Part shown: positions 1 to 9,553 of the stretch, piece by piece
Layout of the letters: each line of letters begins with the position of its first letter
Numbering within the stretch: position 1 is the first letter of the stretch
Assembly (NCBI RefSeq): GCF_002744735.1
Contig: NZ_KZ319340.1
Span: 248,001 to 312,000 of the forward strand
Direction of reading: 5' to 3'
Length of the DNA stretch: 64,000 nt
From: Marinobacter guineae
GTDB lineage: Bacteria > Pseudomonadota > Gammaproteobacteria > Pseudomonadales > Oleiphilaceae
Notes under the pieces: generated by a model
What the model was told of the DNA's origin: nothing
The model's input: only the letters and a program-made list of their open reading frames with translations
The model's database searches: none
Translations under genes and position numbers: made by a program

Positions 1-2031
1 GAATTCCAGAACTACGTTGTTAACCTCGTCAATGGCCAGACACTCAGCGGCACCATGATGTCCGCCGTGGTCACCCCCAACGGCGTTGAAGTGTGGCATG
101 CTTCGGACACGGTCCACCTGGTCGAACGGTTTGTTCCATGGCAGGCAATCAAAACCTACAGGCTCGGCCATGTTCCGGTTCAAACCGGACCGGACTCAGG
201 CAACAATCCTCCCCCAGCTCCAATAGATGATTCGGCCACCACGACCGAAAACAACGACTCGCCACTCTCGTTAGGCCTTCTGGAAGTGGTCAACGCCCGG
301 CAGCTGTCTGAGGCGCTGGAGCGCGGCAAAACGATTGATCAGACCGGTTACGACAGAACCCTCAGAACAACCATCGGCGACATTCTTGTCCAGTCCGGAG
401 TTCTTGACAGTGAGCAACTGAACGTTGCGTTGCACCGCAAACGATCGGAGCCCACGCGCCCGATCGGCCAGATCCTGGTCGACATGGGCCTTGTCTCGGA
501 AGACACTGTTCAGCGTGCCCTGGCCTACAAACTCGGGGTCCCTTTTGTTTGTCTGGGCGAGTTCGACATAGATCCCAAGGCCATCAAGTTTATCCCTGCG
601 ACCACCGCTGCCAGGCTGAGCGTTCTGCCACTCATGTTCCACGAGCGTCATCTTGTCGTCGCCCTGAGCAATCCATCCGATGCCGAAGCGCTCAACATCC
701 TGAACTTCCTGGCCGGCTATCCCGTCAAATACGCCCTGGCGCCGAAATCCGAACTGGCCCGCGAAATCGATCGTTATTACGGCGCTGCCGAGAGTCAGGA
801 GGCGGCTGAAGAGCTGGAGATGGAACTGGTAGAAACGCCGTCCGATCAGCCCAACCGGCAGGCTATCGAGAAGCTGGGCCAGGAGAAGCCAGTCATCCGG
901 TTTGTGAATTCAGTCATCCGGGATGCTATCCGCCAGAATGCGTCCGATATCCACCTTAGCCCGAGAGAAGATTATGTTCAGCTTCTATACCGGCTGAACG
1001 GCGACATGATTCCCATCAAACGATTCAATAAAGGCATGCTGGCAGCCGCCGTAAGCCGGATCAAGATTATTGGTGGTATGGATATTACTGAGCGCCGGAC
1101 ACCTCAGGACGGGCGTGCCTCAGTGCGTTGGGACAAGCACGATGTGGATCTCCGGATTTCGGTGATGCCTACCATCCAGGGCGAGAGCGTCGTCATCCGG
1201 ATTCTGAATACCCAGCAGGGACTCAAATCGGTTAATGACCTGGGTTTCTCAGAGATTGACCGGAAGAAATTTGTTGACCTGATTCATCGCAACCAGGGCA
1301 TGTTACTCATTACCGGGCCAACAGGGTCGGGAAAAAGCACAACGCTGTACGCAGCCCTGCACGAATTGCGATCCAAAAGCGTGAACATCCTGACGGTGGA
1401 GAATCCCGTCGAGTACCACATGGAGGGCATCGAACAGATGCAGGTGAATGAACCGGCAGGCTTCACCTTTGCCAGTGCGCTTCGGAACATGCTTCGTCAT
1501 GACCCCGACATCATTATGGTTGGCGAGATAAGAGACCGGGAAACCGGCCAGATTGCTGTTCAGAGTGCACTTACTGGCCACCTTGTGTTAAGCACGCTAC
1601 ACACCAACAGCGCAGCCAGTACCGTAATGCGCATGATCGACATGGGCATCGAGGACTACCTTATCAGCGGGACACTCAACGGTGTTCTCGCCCAGCGACT
1701 GGTGCGGCGCAATTGCGCCCATTGCATCGCTGAGGAAGTCGTGGATCCATGGGTGCGCGAAACCCTCGGCATCGGCAGCGATGAGGTTTTCTACAAGGGT
1801 AAAGGCTGCCACGCATGCCACGACACCGGGTTTTCTGGCAGGCTGGCGGTTTACGAACTGATGGTTCTCACCCCGGAACTGAGGAACATGATTGTGGCGG
1901 GGACCTCAGTGGATGGACTGGAAAAGCAGGCCCTTGCTTCCGGAATGACACCCTTGACCAGTCACGCACTGAGCAAAGCCCGGGATGGCAGCATTTCCGT
2001 CGCAGAGGTTTACCGCATCCGCCTTTCCTGA
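1..2031 (+). CDS. GspE/PilB/MshE-family assembly ATPase, 5' end outside window
   Basis: Hexameric motor ATPase that drives pilus extension or type II secretion at the inner membrane. The frame is open from base 1, so the gene starts upstream; the ATG at 55 is only the first Met inside the window. In order: an N-terminal region with two MshEN-like repeats (IGDILVQSG near base 372, IGQILVDMG near 462), a type that binds c-di-GMP in MshE, although the usual leading Arg is not in place; Walker A GPTGSGKST near 1315; an Asp-box/Walker B region MVGEIRDRETG near 1515; and a tetracysteine zinc site (CAHC at 1714-1725, CHAC near 1807). pilU follows 23 bases later. PilB, MshE and GspE cannot be told apart from this fragment. 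Confidence 0.88.
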   Translation, partial: EFQNYVVNLVNGQTLSGTMMSAVVTPNGVEVWHASDTVHLVERFVPWQAIKTYRLGHVPVQTGPDSGNNPPPAPIDDSATTTENNDSPLSLGLLEVVNARQLSEALERGKTIDQTGYDRTLRTTIGDILVQSGVLDSEQLNVALHRKRSEPTRPIGQILVDMGLVSEDTVQRALAYKLGVPFVCLGEFDIDPKAIKFIPATTAARLSVLPLMFHERHLVVALSNPSDAEALNILNFLAGYPVKYALAPKSELAREIDRYYGAAESQEAAEELEMELVETPSDQPNRQAIEKLGQEKPVIRFVNSVIRDAIRQNASDIHLSPREDYVQLLYRLNGDMIPIKRFNKGMLAAAVSRIKIIGGMDITERRTPQDGRASVRWDKHDVDLRISVMPTIQGESVVIRILNTQQGLKSVNDLGFSEIDRKKFVDLIHRNQGMLLITGPTGSGKSTTLYAALHELRSKSVNILTVENPVEYHMEGIEQMQVNEPAGFTFASALRNMLRHDPDIIMVGEIRDRETGQIAVQSALTGHLVLSTLHTNSAASTVMRMIDMGIEDYLISGTLNGVLAQRLVRRNCAHCIAEEVVDPWVRETLGIGSDEVFYKGKGCHACHDTGFSGRLAVYELMVLTPELRNMIVAGTSVDGLEKQALASGMTPLTSHALSKARDGSISVAEVYRIRLS

Positions 2032-2054
2032 TCTGGATGACTCAAGGAGTTTTT

Positions 2055-3158
2055 ATGGAATTGCCCGCATATCTCAAGGTCATGGCCGACAAAGGCGCCT
2101 CTGATCTTTATCTCTCCACCGGCGCTCCGGTGATGCTCAAGATCGAAGGTAAAACCGGGCCTATCACCCAGAAACCTTTACCGGCAGGTGCCGTAAAGGA
2201 CTTGGCATACTCGGTGATGAACGATAAGCAGCGCTCCGAATTCGAAAAGAATCTGGAATTGGACATGGCGGTCGGGGTCAACCAGATAGGTCGATTCCGC
2301 GTGAACGTTTTCTGGCAACGGGGCGAGGTGGCCATGGTCATTCGCCACCTGAAAACCGAGATACCCACCATTGAGGCGCTCGGTCTTCCGAGCATCCTGG
2401 AGCAACTGATCATGGAACCCAGGGGGCTGATCCTGGTCGTTGGCGCAACCGGGTCGGGCAAATCCACCACGCTGGCGGCCATGATCGACCATCGCAACAG
2501 CCACAGAACAGGGCACATCCTCACCATCGAGGATCCGATCGAGTACACCCACCACCATAAGCACAGTGTGGTTAACCAGAGGGAAGTCGGAGTGGACACC
2601 CATTCCTACGCCGAGGCGCTGCGCAGGGCCATGCGGGAAGCCCCGGATGTCATCATGATCGGTGAAATACGCGATAGGGAAACCATGAAGCAGGCCCTCA
2701 CCTACGCCGAAACCGGCCATCTCTGCATTGCCACACTGCATGCAAGCAACGTGGACCAGACCATGCGGCGGATCGTTAACTTTTTCCCTGAGAACACCCA
2801 TCGGGAGCTGTTCATGGATCTGAGCATGCATCTGAAAGCGGTCGTTTCCCAACGTTTGCTCAAGGGCAAAGACGGCAAACGCTCTGCAGCCATTGAGGTG
2901 ATGCTGGCCAGCCCCTACATCAAGGATCTGATCAACAAGGGTGAAATCGATGGCATTGGAGAAATCATGGAGAAGAGCCCGGAACAGGGCATGAAAACCT
3001 TTGACCAGGCCATTCTGGAGCTTTATCACCAGGGCAAGATCAGTCAGGAAGAAGCTCTGGCTAATGCAGATTCCCGCCACAATCTCGAAGTGAAAATCCG
3101 GTTGGAGCACGGCAACCTGGACACAGGCGGCAATCAGTTCAGTATCGACCAGAGCTGA
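2055..3158 (+). CDS. pilU: PilU-type type IV pilus retraction ATPase
   Basis: Cytoplasmic hexameric ATPase that assists PilT in retracting type IV pili. The 367-residue product has Walker A GATGSGKSTT, the Asp box IGEIRDRETM and a His box ETGHLCIATLHA. The C-terminal segment (SPYIKDLINKG, then TFDQAILELYHQGKISQEEAL and ADS) is what I recall as typical of PilU rather than PilT. The start at 2055 is preceded by AAGGAG (2044-2049); the frame stays open further upstream inside the preceding gene, but that extension does not resemble the family. Probably co-transcribed with the preceding motor ATPase. Confidence 0.88.
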   Translation: MELPAYLKVMADKGASDLYLSTGAPVMLKIEGKTGPITQKPLPAGAVKDLAYSVMNDKQRSEFEKNLELDMAVGVNQIGRFRVNVFWQRGEVAMVIRHLKTEIPTIEALGLPSILEQLIMEPRGLILVVGATGSGKSTTLAAMIDHRNSHRTGHILTIEDPIEYTHHHKHSVVNQREVGVDTHSYAEALRRAMREAPDVIMIGEIRDRETMKQALTYAETGHLCIATLHASNVDQTMRRIVNFFPENTHRELFMDLSMHLKAVVSQRLLKGKDGKRSAAIEVMLASPYIKDLINKGEIDGIGEIMEKSPEQGMKTFDQAILELYHQGKISQEEALANADSRHNLEVKIRLEHGNLDTGGNQFSIDQS

Positions 3159-3415
3159 GGACGGGTTCTGCCTAATAATTAACAAAACTCAACTGAATCA
3201 ACAGGTCATTCTGAGTATCATCGCGCCTCACCCAAATCAGTGAGCATCAGGCAAGGACAGTTATTGCAAATGACCAATACCGATACACCAGGGAGCTTGA
3301 TGCAGCCTGGCGTGAGGTTTTAACACCGGGTATTGATCTCATTGGTGGGGCTTACTGACCACAATTGGCTTTAGCCGTTTTTTAACCAGCAGTGTCTTTT
3401 TGGTAGTCTCTGGCC
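3159..3415. other. Non-coding stretch between pilU and a small membrane protein gene
   Basis: This 257-base gap is visibly richer in A+T than its surroundings. I see no convincing open frame, strong hairpin with a T-run, or tRNA. It presumably holds the end of the pilus transcript and the promoter of the small membrane protein gene, but no promoter is clear enough to call. Confidence 0.4.
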
Positions 3416-3736
3416 ATGACCATTTTCAGCATTATTCAGCTCGTTATTTTTTCCATACTGTTGCTCAACACCGTCCACCTGATGCCTGCATTTGGCCGCT
3501 GTTTGCGAGTCGCCGAATCGGCGTTCAAGTCCGGCTATCTGTGCGCCATGCTGACCATGCGCCTGGCCCGCAACATCCTCGGCCTGATCCTGGTCACGGC
3601 CAGCACCGCGCCCAATCCTGACATTCATGCCATGGTGCCCAAGGGCATTCTGCTGTTCCTCGTATTGGCAGTGGTCAATGTAGTGCTGACCCACTATCTG
3701 GAGCGGGCCAACATCGAAGAAGGCGCCCGCTTCTAG
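3416..3736 (+). CDS. Small conserved-looking membrane protein
   Basis: A 106-residue protein I do not recognise. It has two or three hydrophobic segments: residues about 3-24, a weaker stretch around 52-63 (ILGLILVTAS), and about 75-92 (GILLFLVLAVVNVVL). It ends in a short charged tail. The ribosome-binding site is weak. It follows a 257-base non-coding stretch after pilU and converges on the acyl-CoA synthetase gene; the two genes share the palindromic CTAG as overlapping stop codons (3733-3736). Likely a real gene because its codon phase is clean and nothing else fits here; function unknown. Confidence 0.6.
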   Translation: MTIFSIIQLVIFSILLLNTVHLMPAFGRCLRVAESAFKSGYLCAMLTMRLARNILGLILVTASTAPNPDIHAMVPKGILLFLVLAVVNVVLTHYLERANIEEGARF

Positions 3737-5535
3737 GCGTAAAGCGACTCGATTACGTCGGTGTATTTTTCGTAGATATTGCTCCGGCGCACCTTCATGG
3801 TGGCGGTCACTTCGTCATCGTCGTGGTCCAGCTCTTTGGTCAGCAGATGGAAGCGCTTTATCTGCGCCACCTGCGGCAGCTGTTCATTGCCCTTGTTCAC
3901 CTCGGCCTGAATCAGCTCATTCACCCGCTCCTGTTCGGTCAGGCTCCGGAAGGTGGTGTAGGCAATCCGTTCCTGCTCCGCCCATTTGGCCACCGTCTCG
4001 AAATCGATCTGGATCAGTGCGGAAACGTACTTCCGGGCCTCGCCAATCACAATACACTCCTTGATATAGGGACTGGCCTTGATGGTGTTCTCGATCTCCG
4101 TCGGCGAGAGGTTCTTACCCCCCGCGGTAATCATGATGTCCTTGAGGCGATCGACAATTTTGAGTTGGCCATCCCGCCATTCCCCGACATCGCCCGTGTG
4201 CAGCCAGCCGTCCATCAGGGTTGAGGCCGTCGCCTCGTCGTTCTTGTAATAGCCCTTGAACACGCTGCCGCCGCGCATGATGATTTCGTTATGCTCACCG
4301 AGTTTCACCTCGACGCCGGAAACGGCGACCCCCACGGTTCCAAGGTGCACATCATCCACCGGCTGGGCCGTGGCAACGCCGGTGCTTTCCGTCTGGCCAT
4401 AGACTTCCACCAGGGGGATGCCGATGGTCCGGAAAAACTCCAGAATTCCCGTGGAGATGGGGGCTGCCCCCGTCAACGCAATGGTGCATTGGCGCAGGCC
4501 GATAAAGTTCTGTAGCGCCCGCAGCACCAGAAAATAACTGAGACCGTACAGACACTTTTCTTTCAGGCTCCACTGCGCCCGGGGCTTGGTAGCCATCGGC
4601 GAGCAGACCCGAATGGCCCAGTTGAACAGCCCTTTCCTGAACCGGCCGGTTTCCTGAATCTTGATGTAAATGGAGGAATGCAGCTTCTCCCAGATCCTGG
4701 GCACGCCCAGGAAAAAGGTTGGCGCAATTTCCCGCAAGTCTTCCTGAATTGTTCGCAGGCTTTCGCCAAAGCTGACCGTACTACCCACGTAGACTGGCGC
4801 AATGTTGGTAAACGCCTGCTCGGCCACGTGGCATAGCGGCAGGTAGGACAGACTGGAGCCATGCTCATCGGCCTTAAGCAGCTCAATCAGCCCAGGCGCC
4901 GCGTCGTGGAGATTTCCCCAGCTGATCATGGCCCCTTTGGGGCGGCCGGTGGAACCGGAGGTGTAGATCATCAGGGCGGTGTCGTCCATCTTCTGGCCGT
5001 CCAGCAATTCATCCACCAGGCCGGGGTGTTCTTTTTCATACTTCCGACCACGGGCTTCGATGTCATCGAACGCTGCGGGAGGCTCAGGATAATAACGAAG
5101 GCCCTTCATATCGATCGCAATGCAGTGTTTGAGTTTCGGCAGGTTTGGCCAGGCTTCCAGCACCTTATCGGTCTGCTCCTGATCCTCGCACACCACAAAT
5201 TCCGCATCGCTGTGCTCAAGAACGTAGGCCACCTCATTCCACGGGCTGGTCGGATAAACACCAACACAGATACCCCGGACCATGCCGATGCCCATCTGGG
5301 CGATGACCCACTCCACCCGGTTCTCAGAGATGATCGCCACATGGCCGCCCTCATCAAGGCCGAGGGCACGGAGCCCCAGCCCGAAATGCCGGGCACGCTC
5401 GTAGTAATCCCGCCAGGAATAGGCCTGCCAGATACCGAAGTCTTTCTGGCGCAGGGCCAGCGATTCAGGCCGGCCTTGGGCGTGGGCCCGCAACATCTGC
5501 GTCAGGGTAAGATCGGGTATCGAAGGTGTTGTCAT
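3733..5535 (-). CDS. AMP-forming long-chain acyl-CoA synthetase
   Basis: Activates a carboxylic acid with ATP and CoA to the acyl-CoA. The 600-residue product carries the ANL-superfamily P-loop YTSGSTGRPKG (about residue 191), YGQTEST and GWLHTGDVGEW (adenylate binding and domain hinge), and a C-terminal catalytic Lys region near VRRSNIYEKY. Its length fits the long-chain (FadD15/FACL-like) group. ATG at 5535 overlaps the stop of the preceding ABC ATPase as ATGA; a GTG at 5544 in the same frame is less likely. It is the last gene of a Liv-type ABC operon, so the imported substrate is probably a carboxylate activated on entry (inference). Confidence 0.85.
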   Translation of the reverse strand: MTTPSIPDLTLTQMLRAHAQGRPESLALRQKDFGIWQAYSWRDYYERARHFGLGLRALGLDEGGHVAIISENRVEWVIAQMGIGMVRGICVGVYPTSPWNEVAYVLEHSDAEFVVCEDQEQTDKVLEAWPNLPKLKHCIAIDMKGLRYYPEPPAAFDDIEARGRKYEKEHPGLVDELLDGQKMDDTALMIYTSGSTGRPKGAMISWGNLHDAAPGLIELLKADEHGSSLSYLPLCHVAEQAFTNIAPVYVGSTVSFGESLRTIQEDLREIAPTFFLGVPRIWEKLHSSIYIKIQETGRFRKGLFNWAIRVCSPMATKPRAQWSLKEKCLYGLSYFLVLRALQNFIGLRQCTIALTGAAPISTGILEFFRTIGIPLVEVYGQTESTGVATAQPVDDVHLGTVGVAVSGVEVKLGEHNEIIMRGGSVFKGYYKNDEATASTLMDGWLHTGDVGEWRDGQLKIVDRLKDIMITAGGKNLSPTEIENTIKASPYIKECIVIGEARKYVSALIQIDFETVAKWAEQERIAYTTFRSLTEQERVNELIQAEVNKGNEQLPQVAQIKRFHLLTKELDHDDDEVTATMKVRRSNIYEKYTDVIESLYA

Positions 5536-6341
5536 GAAAGCCACCGTTTACGGCGTTTGTAGTGCTTGATGTCTCGGTAACTGCGAGCCTCGCCTTCCTT
5601 GCCGCCAACTCCCAGGTAAAACTCCCGGACATCCTCGTTGGCGGTGAGTTTATCCGCCGGCCCGTCGATTACGATCTTGCCGTTCTCCATGATGTAGCCA
5701 TAAGAGGCGATCGCCAGAGAAACGGCGGCATTCTGTTCCACCAGCAGAATAGCGGTGCCCTGCTCCCGGTTGATCCGCGCCACAATGGTGAAGATTTCTT
5801 CCACCAGCAACGGCGCCAGACCCAGTGACGGCTCGTCCAGCATGATCAGCTTCGGCTGGGCAATCAGAGCCCGGCCCAGGGCCAGCATCTGCTGTTCACC
5901 GCCAGACAGATACCCCGCCAGCTGTTTGCGACGCTCCTTCAGGCGCGGGAAGTAGTTGTAAACCAGCTCATAGCTGTCGCTCAGGGTGGGCTTGTTGCCA
6001 CTGAGCGCGTAGGTGGCGGCAACGAGGTTCTCTTCCACTGTCAGGTCCTCAAACACGCGGCGGCCTTCCATCACATGGAACAACCCGTTGCGCACCAGTT
6101 TCTCCGGTGGCGTGCCTTTTACATCCTTGCCCTGGAACCGGACTTCTCCGGCGGTCACCTCACCGTCTTCCAGGGTCAACAGGCCGGAAACGCTTTTCAA
6201 TGTGGTGGATTTGCCGGCACCGTTGGAACCGAGGAGCGCCACGATGGCGCCCTCCGGAACCCGCAGTGACAGGCCCCGAAGGACCTGCACTGCCTTGTTG
6301 TAAACCACCTCGATGTTATCGATTTCCAGTAAGGCTTCCAT
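5532..6341 (-). CDS. LivF-type ABC transporter ATP-binding protein
   Basis: One of two ATPase subunits of a branched-chain-amino-acid-family (HAAT) importer. It has Walker A GSNGAGKST (about residue 38), signature LSGGEQQ and Walker B LIMLDEP followed by SLGLAP, which is typical of LivF. At 269 residues it is about 30 longer than usual LivF because of a basic C-terminal tail (RDIKHYKRRKRW) that may sit beside the membrane subunits or be untranslated extension; the ATGA overlap with the next gene supports translation to the end. It starts 8 bases after the binding-protein stop, behind GAGGGG. Confidence 0.88.
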   Translation of the reverse strand: MEALLEIDNIEVVYNKAVQVLRGLSLRVPEGAIVALLGSNGAGKSTTLKSVSGLLTLEDGEVTAGEVRFQGKDVKGTPPEKLVRNGLFHVMEGRRVFEDLTVEENLVAATYALSGNKPTLSDSYELVYNYFPRLKERRKQLAGYLSGGEQQMLALGRALIAQPKLIMLDEPSLGLAPLLVEEIFTIVARINREQGTAILLVEQNAAVSLAIASYGYIMENGKIVIDGPADKLTANEDVREFYLGVGGKEGEARSYRDIKHYKRRKRWLS

Positions 6342-6349
6342 ACAGCCCC

Positions 6350-7558
6350 TCAGTCGAGGTGAATCCAGTCCGATACCGGCTCGTAACGGCCTGCCTCGGC
6401 ATTCACCCGCCAGATACGACCGACCGGGAACGACATATCCTTCACGGTGACCGGAATACCGATGATGCCACCGGTGTCCCAGTCCTCAATCGACGCCAGG
6501 GAGGCGGCCATATTCTCAGCCGTGAGATCTTTGCCCGCATCCAGGGTGCGTTTGACCACTTCGGTCCACACCATGGCGTTGAACCAGGCCTGCATGTAGC
6601 CGGTGGGGCGGTAGCCGGCTTCGGGATCGCTCTTCTCGGCCTGGGCCCGGAGCGCATCCAGCATCGGCCCGCTTTCCTCACTGTCGTAGTAGTTGTAGGG
6701 CATCACGCCCATGTAGCCATCGGCGTCCGCTCCCATCTTGTCGATGATCAGCTTGTCCGAGGACCAGAAGGTGCCCATGAACTGCGTATCCAGGCCCATC
6801 TGGCGCATCTGCACCATGAACTCGTTGATCGGCGACAGTACGTAGCCGTGGAACACCACAAAATCCGGGCGAACGCGACGCAGCTTCAGGACTTCCGCCG
6901 ACACATCCACGCTGCCGGGCTTGGTGACAATATTCTCAACCACTTCAATGCCCAGCTCGGCGGCCCGGGCCTTGCCGTTTTCAATCGGATCCTTGCCAAA
7001 CTCGGTATCGCTGTACACGAAGGCAACCGTCGGCATATCGCCGTCCTTACCCTGGTCTGCAATGTACTCCAGGATGATTCCGAACATCTGGCTGTAGTTG
7101 GGTCCCGGAATGAACTGATAGGGATACTGCTCGTTATCAGTCAATGCCGTGGCAAAGGACGCACCACTCATCAGGGTATCGCCCTGGCTGTTCAGCTCCG
7201 AGGCGATGGTCTTCATGAAGCCGGTGCTGTCACCGTAATAGGTGGCTGGGGAATCACTGCCGGAGATTTTCTTGAAGGCAGCCACCGAACGGTCCACTTC
7301 ATAGGCGGTATCTTCCATCACATACTTCACCGGATGGCCGTTGATGCCGCCCTGGTTGTTGATCCAGTCGGTGTAGTCGGTAAGACCGGCATGGATGTGA
7401 ATGCCGGCAAAGGCAAACACACCGGACAGTGGTATGGAGCCACCGAAGACGATGGGTTCCTTGTCCTGGGCCATCGCCGGAGCGGCTACGGTTAACGCAG
7501 CGACCAGACTGCCAAGCCCGGCGAGCCGGCGCCCTTTTTTGAGGATGTTTCTGAACAT
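6350..7558 (-). CDS. Periplasmic substrate-binding protein, Liv/HAAT ABC family
   Basis: Captures the substrate of the first Liv-type importer in the periplasm. The 402-residue product starts at 7558 behind AAGGAG; a longer open frame (to 7678) runs through the intergenic region and is rejected. A signal peptide with basic N-region and hydrophobic core ends at AMA before QDKEP. The mature part has the Peripla_BP_6 look (GGSIPLSGVFAFAG, then YTDWINNQGGINGHPV). It resembles binding proteins found with acyl-CoA synthetases more than classical LivJ/LivK, so the ligand is more likely a carboxylate than leucine; this is inference. Confidence 0.87.
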   Translation of the reverse strand: MFRNILKKGRRLAGLGSLVAALTVAAPAMAQDKEPIVFGGSIPLSGVFAFAGIHIHAGLTDYTDWINNQGGINGHPVKYVMEDTAYEVDRSVAAFKKISGSDSPATYYGDSTGFMKTIASELNSQGDTLMSGASFATALTDNEQYPYQFIPGPNYSQMFGIILEYIADQGKDGDMPTVAFVYSDTEFGKDPIENGKARAAELGIEVVENIVTKPGSVDVSAEVLKLRRVRPDFVVFHGYVLSPINEFMVQMRQMGLDTQFMGTFWSSDKLIIDKMGADADGYMGVMPYNYYDSEESGPMLDALRAQAEKSDPEAGYRPTGYMQAWFNAMVWTEVVKRTLDAGKDLTAENMAASLASIEDWDTGGIIGIPVTVKDMSFPVGRIWRVNAEAGRYEPVSDWIHLD

Positions 7559-7629
7559 GTTTCTTCTCCTTGCTGCTTCTTGTTGTTGGTATTGCTCGGG
7601 CTTTCGACAACCAGCCCGTTGAAACACGA

Positions 7630-8673
7630 TTAATTCCGGAACGGCCACAGGCGGAAAAAACGGCGAATGCGATGCCATATTTCCGCGAGGCCATGGGGTT
7701 CAAAGATCAGGAAGCCCACAATCAGGGCGCCGAAGATTATCTCCAGCATCGGCGACATGAACACCGGGGCGTCCGGGTAGAACGGGGTCAGGGCGGCGGT
7801 GATCAGCTTCAGGGCTTCCGGCACCAGTGTCATGAAAGCCGCACCGAGTATGCCTCCCAGCAGGTTACCCATGCCGCCGACGATCACTGCCGCCAGATAG
7901 AAAATCGACATCGACAGCGGGAAACTCTCCGGCGTCACTACCCGGAAAAAATAGGCAAACAGGCCACCGGCCACCCCGGCGTAAAAAGAGCTGAGAGCGA
8001 AGGACATCAGCTTGTAGTGCAAAAGGTCAATACCGAGAATCTCGGCGGAGATATCCCGGTCCCGAATGGCGATAAACGCCCGGCCAATCCGGGTCCGGAA
8101 CACGTTGCGGGCAGCAAATACCATCAGTACCGCCAGCGGCACGATGATGAAATACATCATGAAGTCACTCTGGAAGCTCCACCCGAACAGGTGCGCAGGC
8201 TCGAGGCTCAGGCCGCCCATGCCGCCGGTGACCGACTCCCACTCGGCGAAGATGAAATGCAGGAACACACTGGCCGCCAGGGTGGCGATTGCCAAATAAA
8301 GTCCCTTGACCCGCAGCGAGGGCAGGCCCACCAGGATGCCTACTGCGGCGGCCATCAGTCCCGCCAGCACCAGGGTTACCGGGAACGGCAGGCCGGTGTT
8401 GAGAGAGAGCCAGGCGACGGTGTAGGCGCCCACACCCATGAACCCTGCCTGGCCGAGGGAAATGAGGCCGGTAAATCCGGTCAGGATGTTCAGGCCGGTA
8501 GTACTGATCACGGCAATGCCTACAAGGCATCCCAGATAGAGCAAGTATGAATCGGCCATGAACGGGAACAGCAGAAGAATCAGCAGGAATAGCCCGAACC
8601 ACAGTTTTTGGGTGTGGCTGGTCCAGATCGCCTCATCGGCTTCGTAACTCTGTTTTGCGTCACCGATGCGCAT
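7630..8673 (-). CDS. LivM-type ABC transporter permease
   Basis: Membrane-spanning subunit of the importer, 347 residues with about eight to ten hydrophobic helices. A LivM hallmark is the GLTGLISLGQAGFMG-like segment (here GFTGLISLGQAGFMGVG) and the cytoplasmic coupling region containing GRAFIAIRDRDISAEILGI. It starts one base after the LivH-type gene stop. There are 71 non-coding bases between it and the binding-protein gene. The N-terminus carries an extra polar stretch of about 25 residues before the first helix. Confidence 0.88.
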   Translation of the reverse strand: MRIGDAKQSYEADEAIWTSHTQKLWFGLFLLILLLFPFMADSYLLYLGCLVGIAVISTTGLNILTGFTGLISLGQAGFMGVGAYTVAWLSLNTGLPFPVTLVLAGLMAAAVGILVGLPSLRVKGLYLAIATLAASVFLHFIFAEWESVTGGMGGLSLEPAHLFGWSFQSDFMMYFIIVPLAVLMVFAARNVFRTRIGRAFIAIRDRDISAEILGIDLLHYKLMSFALSSFYAGVAGGLFAYFFRVVTPESFPLSMSIFYLAAVIVGGMGNLLGGILGAAFMTLVPEALKLITAALTPFYPDAPVFMSPMLEIIFGALIVGFLIFEPHGLAEIWHRIRRFFRLWPFRN

Positions 8674-8674
8674 C

Positions 8675-9553
8675 TTACACTCGCTCTATTTCGTGGGTGC
8701 CAAAAAGGCCATAAGGACGGATCACCAGAATCACGGCCAGCACCAGGAAGGTCGCCGGCATCCTGTACTCACCACCCAGGTAGGCGCCGGCCACGGTTTC
8801 CAGCCAGCCAATGAACACGCCGGCTACCAGGGCACCCAGAATGCTGTCCAGGCCACCAACAATCACCACCACCAGAACACTCAGCCCGATAATCCCGAAC
8901 TGGGGGCTGAGGCCACCGGTGGCAGCCACCAGTACACCAGCCAGTGACGCCGCCAGTGAACCGAACACCCAGGCCATGTTGAACACCCGGCGCACATTGA
9001 TGCCCATGGAATAGGCGGCGGCCTGATCCGACGCTGTTGCCCTCAACGCAACGCCGCCCCGGGAGAAGCGGAAATAGAGCAGGTAAATAATCAGCAGGGC
9101 GGAACCGATCAGGAAGCCGTAGGCAATTTTGGGCGCGAGATAAAGCGGGCCGATAAACACCGGCTCCCGGGGCAGAAAACTGGGCAGCAGCTGCGGGTTG
9201 GCGGTCCAGATGAACTCCACCAGGCCCACCAGGATACTGGCGATGCCGATTGTCACCATCACCACCGAGATCGGGGATTCACCCAGCATTGGCCGGATCA
9301 TGGTCTTCTCGATTACCCCGCCCAGGATGCTGCCACCAATAACGGCCATCGGCAGCGCGATCCATGCGGAGAGCTCCATGCCACCGGCAAAGGCCAGGAA
9401 CAGGTAGGCGGCAAACATCATGATTTCGCCGATGGCAAAGTTGATCACCCGGGTGGCCTTGTAGATGATCACAAAACCGAGGGCAATCAGGGCATAAAGC
9501 CCGCCCATCGCCAGGCCGGCCAGGCTGATTTCGCCGAAGAACAACCAGTCCAT
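8675..9553 (-). CDS. LivH-type ABC transporter permease
   Basis: Partner permease of the LivM-type subunit, 292 residues. It shows the LivH pattern GGLYALIALGFVIIYKATRVINFAIGE split between the first two helices and the coupling motif RATASDQAAAYSMGINVRRV. The start ATG overlaps the stop of the upstream LivG-type gene as TGATG, so translation is coupled. Substrate is unknown. Confidence 0.9.
   Translation of the reverse strand: MDWLFFGEISLAGLAMGGLYALIALGFVIIYKATRVINFAIGEIMMFAAYLFLAFAGGMELSAWIALPMAVIGGSILGGVIEKTMIRPMLGESPISVVMVTIGIASILVGLVEFIWTANPQLLPSFLPREPVFIGPLYLAPKIAYGFLIGSALLIIYLLYFRFSRGGVALRATASDQAAAYSMGINVRRVFNMAWVFGSLAASLAGVLVAATGGLSPQFGIIGLSVLVVVIVGGLDSILGALVAGVFIGWLETVAGAYLGGEYRMPATFLVLAVILVIRPYGLFGTHEIERV

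Noticed and set aside
2178..3185. A 335-codon minus-strand open frame opposite pilU
   Set aside because: pilU has all catalytic motifs in the plus strand; the antisense frame has no recognisable feature.
7570..8550. A 326-codon plus-strand open frame opposite the LivM-type permease
   Set aside because: Very rich in Gln, His, Glu and Gly, the mirror image of membrane-helix codons.
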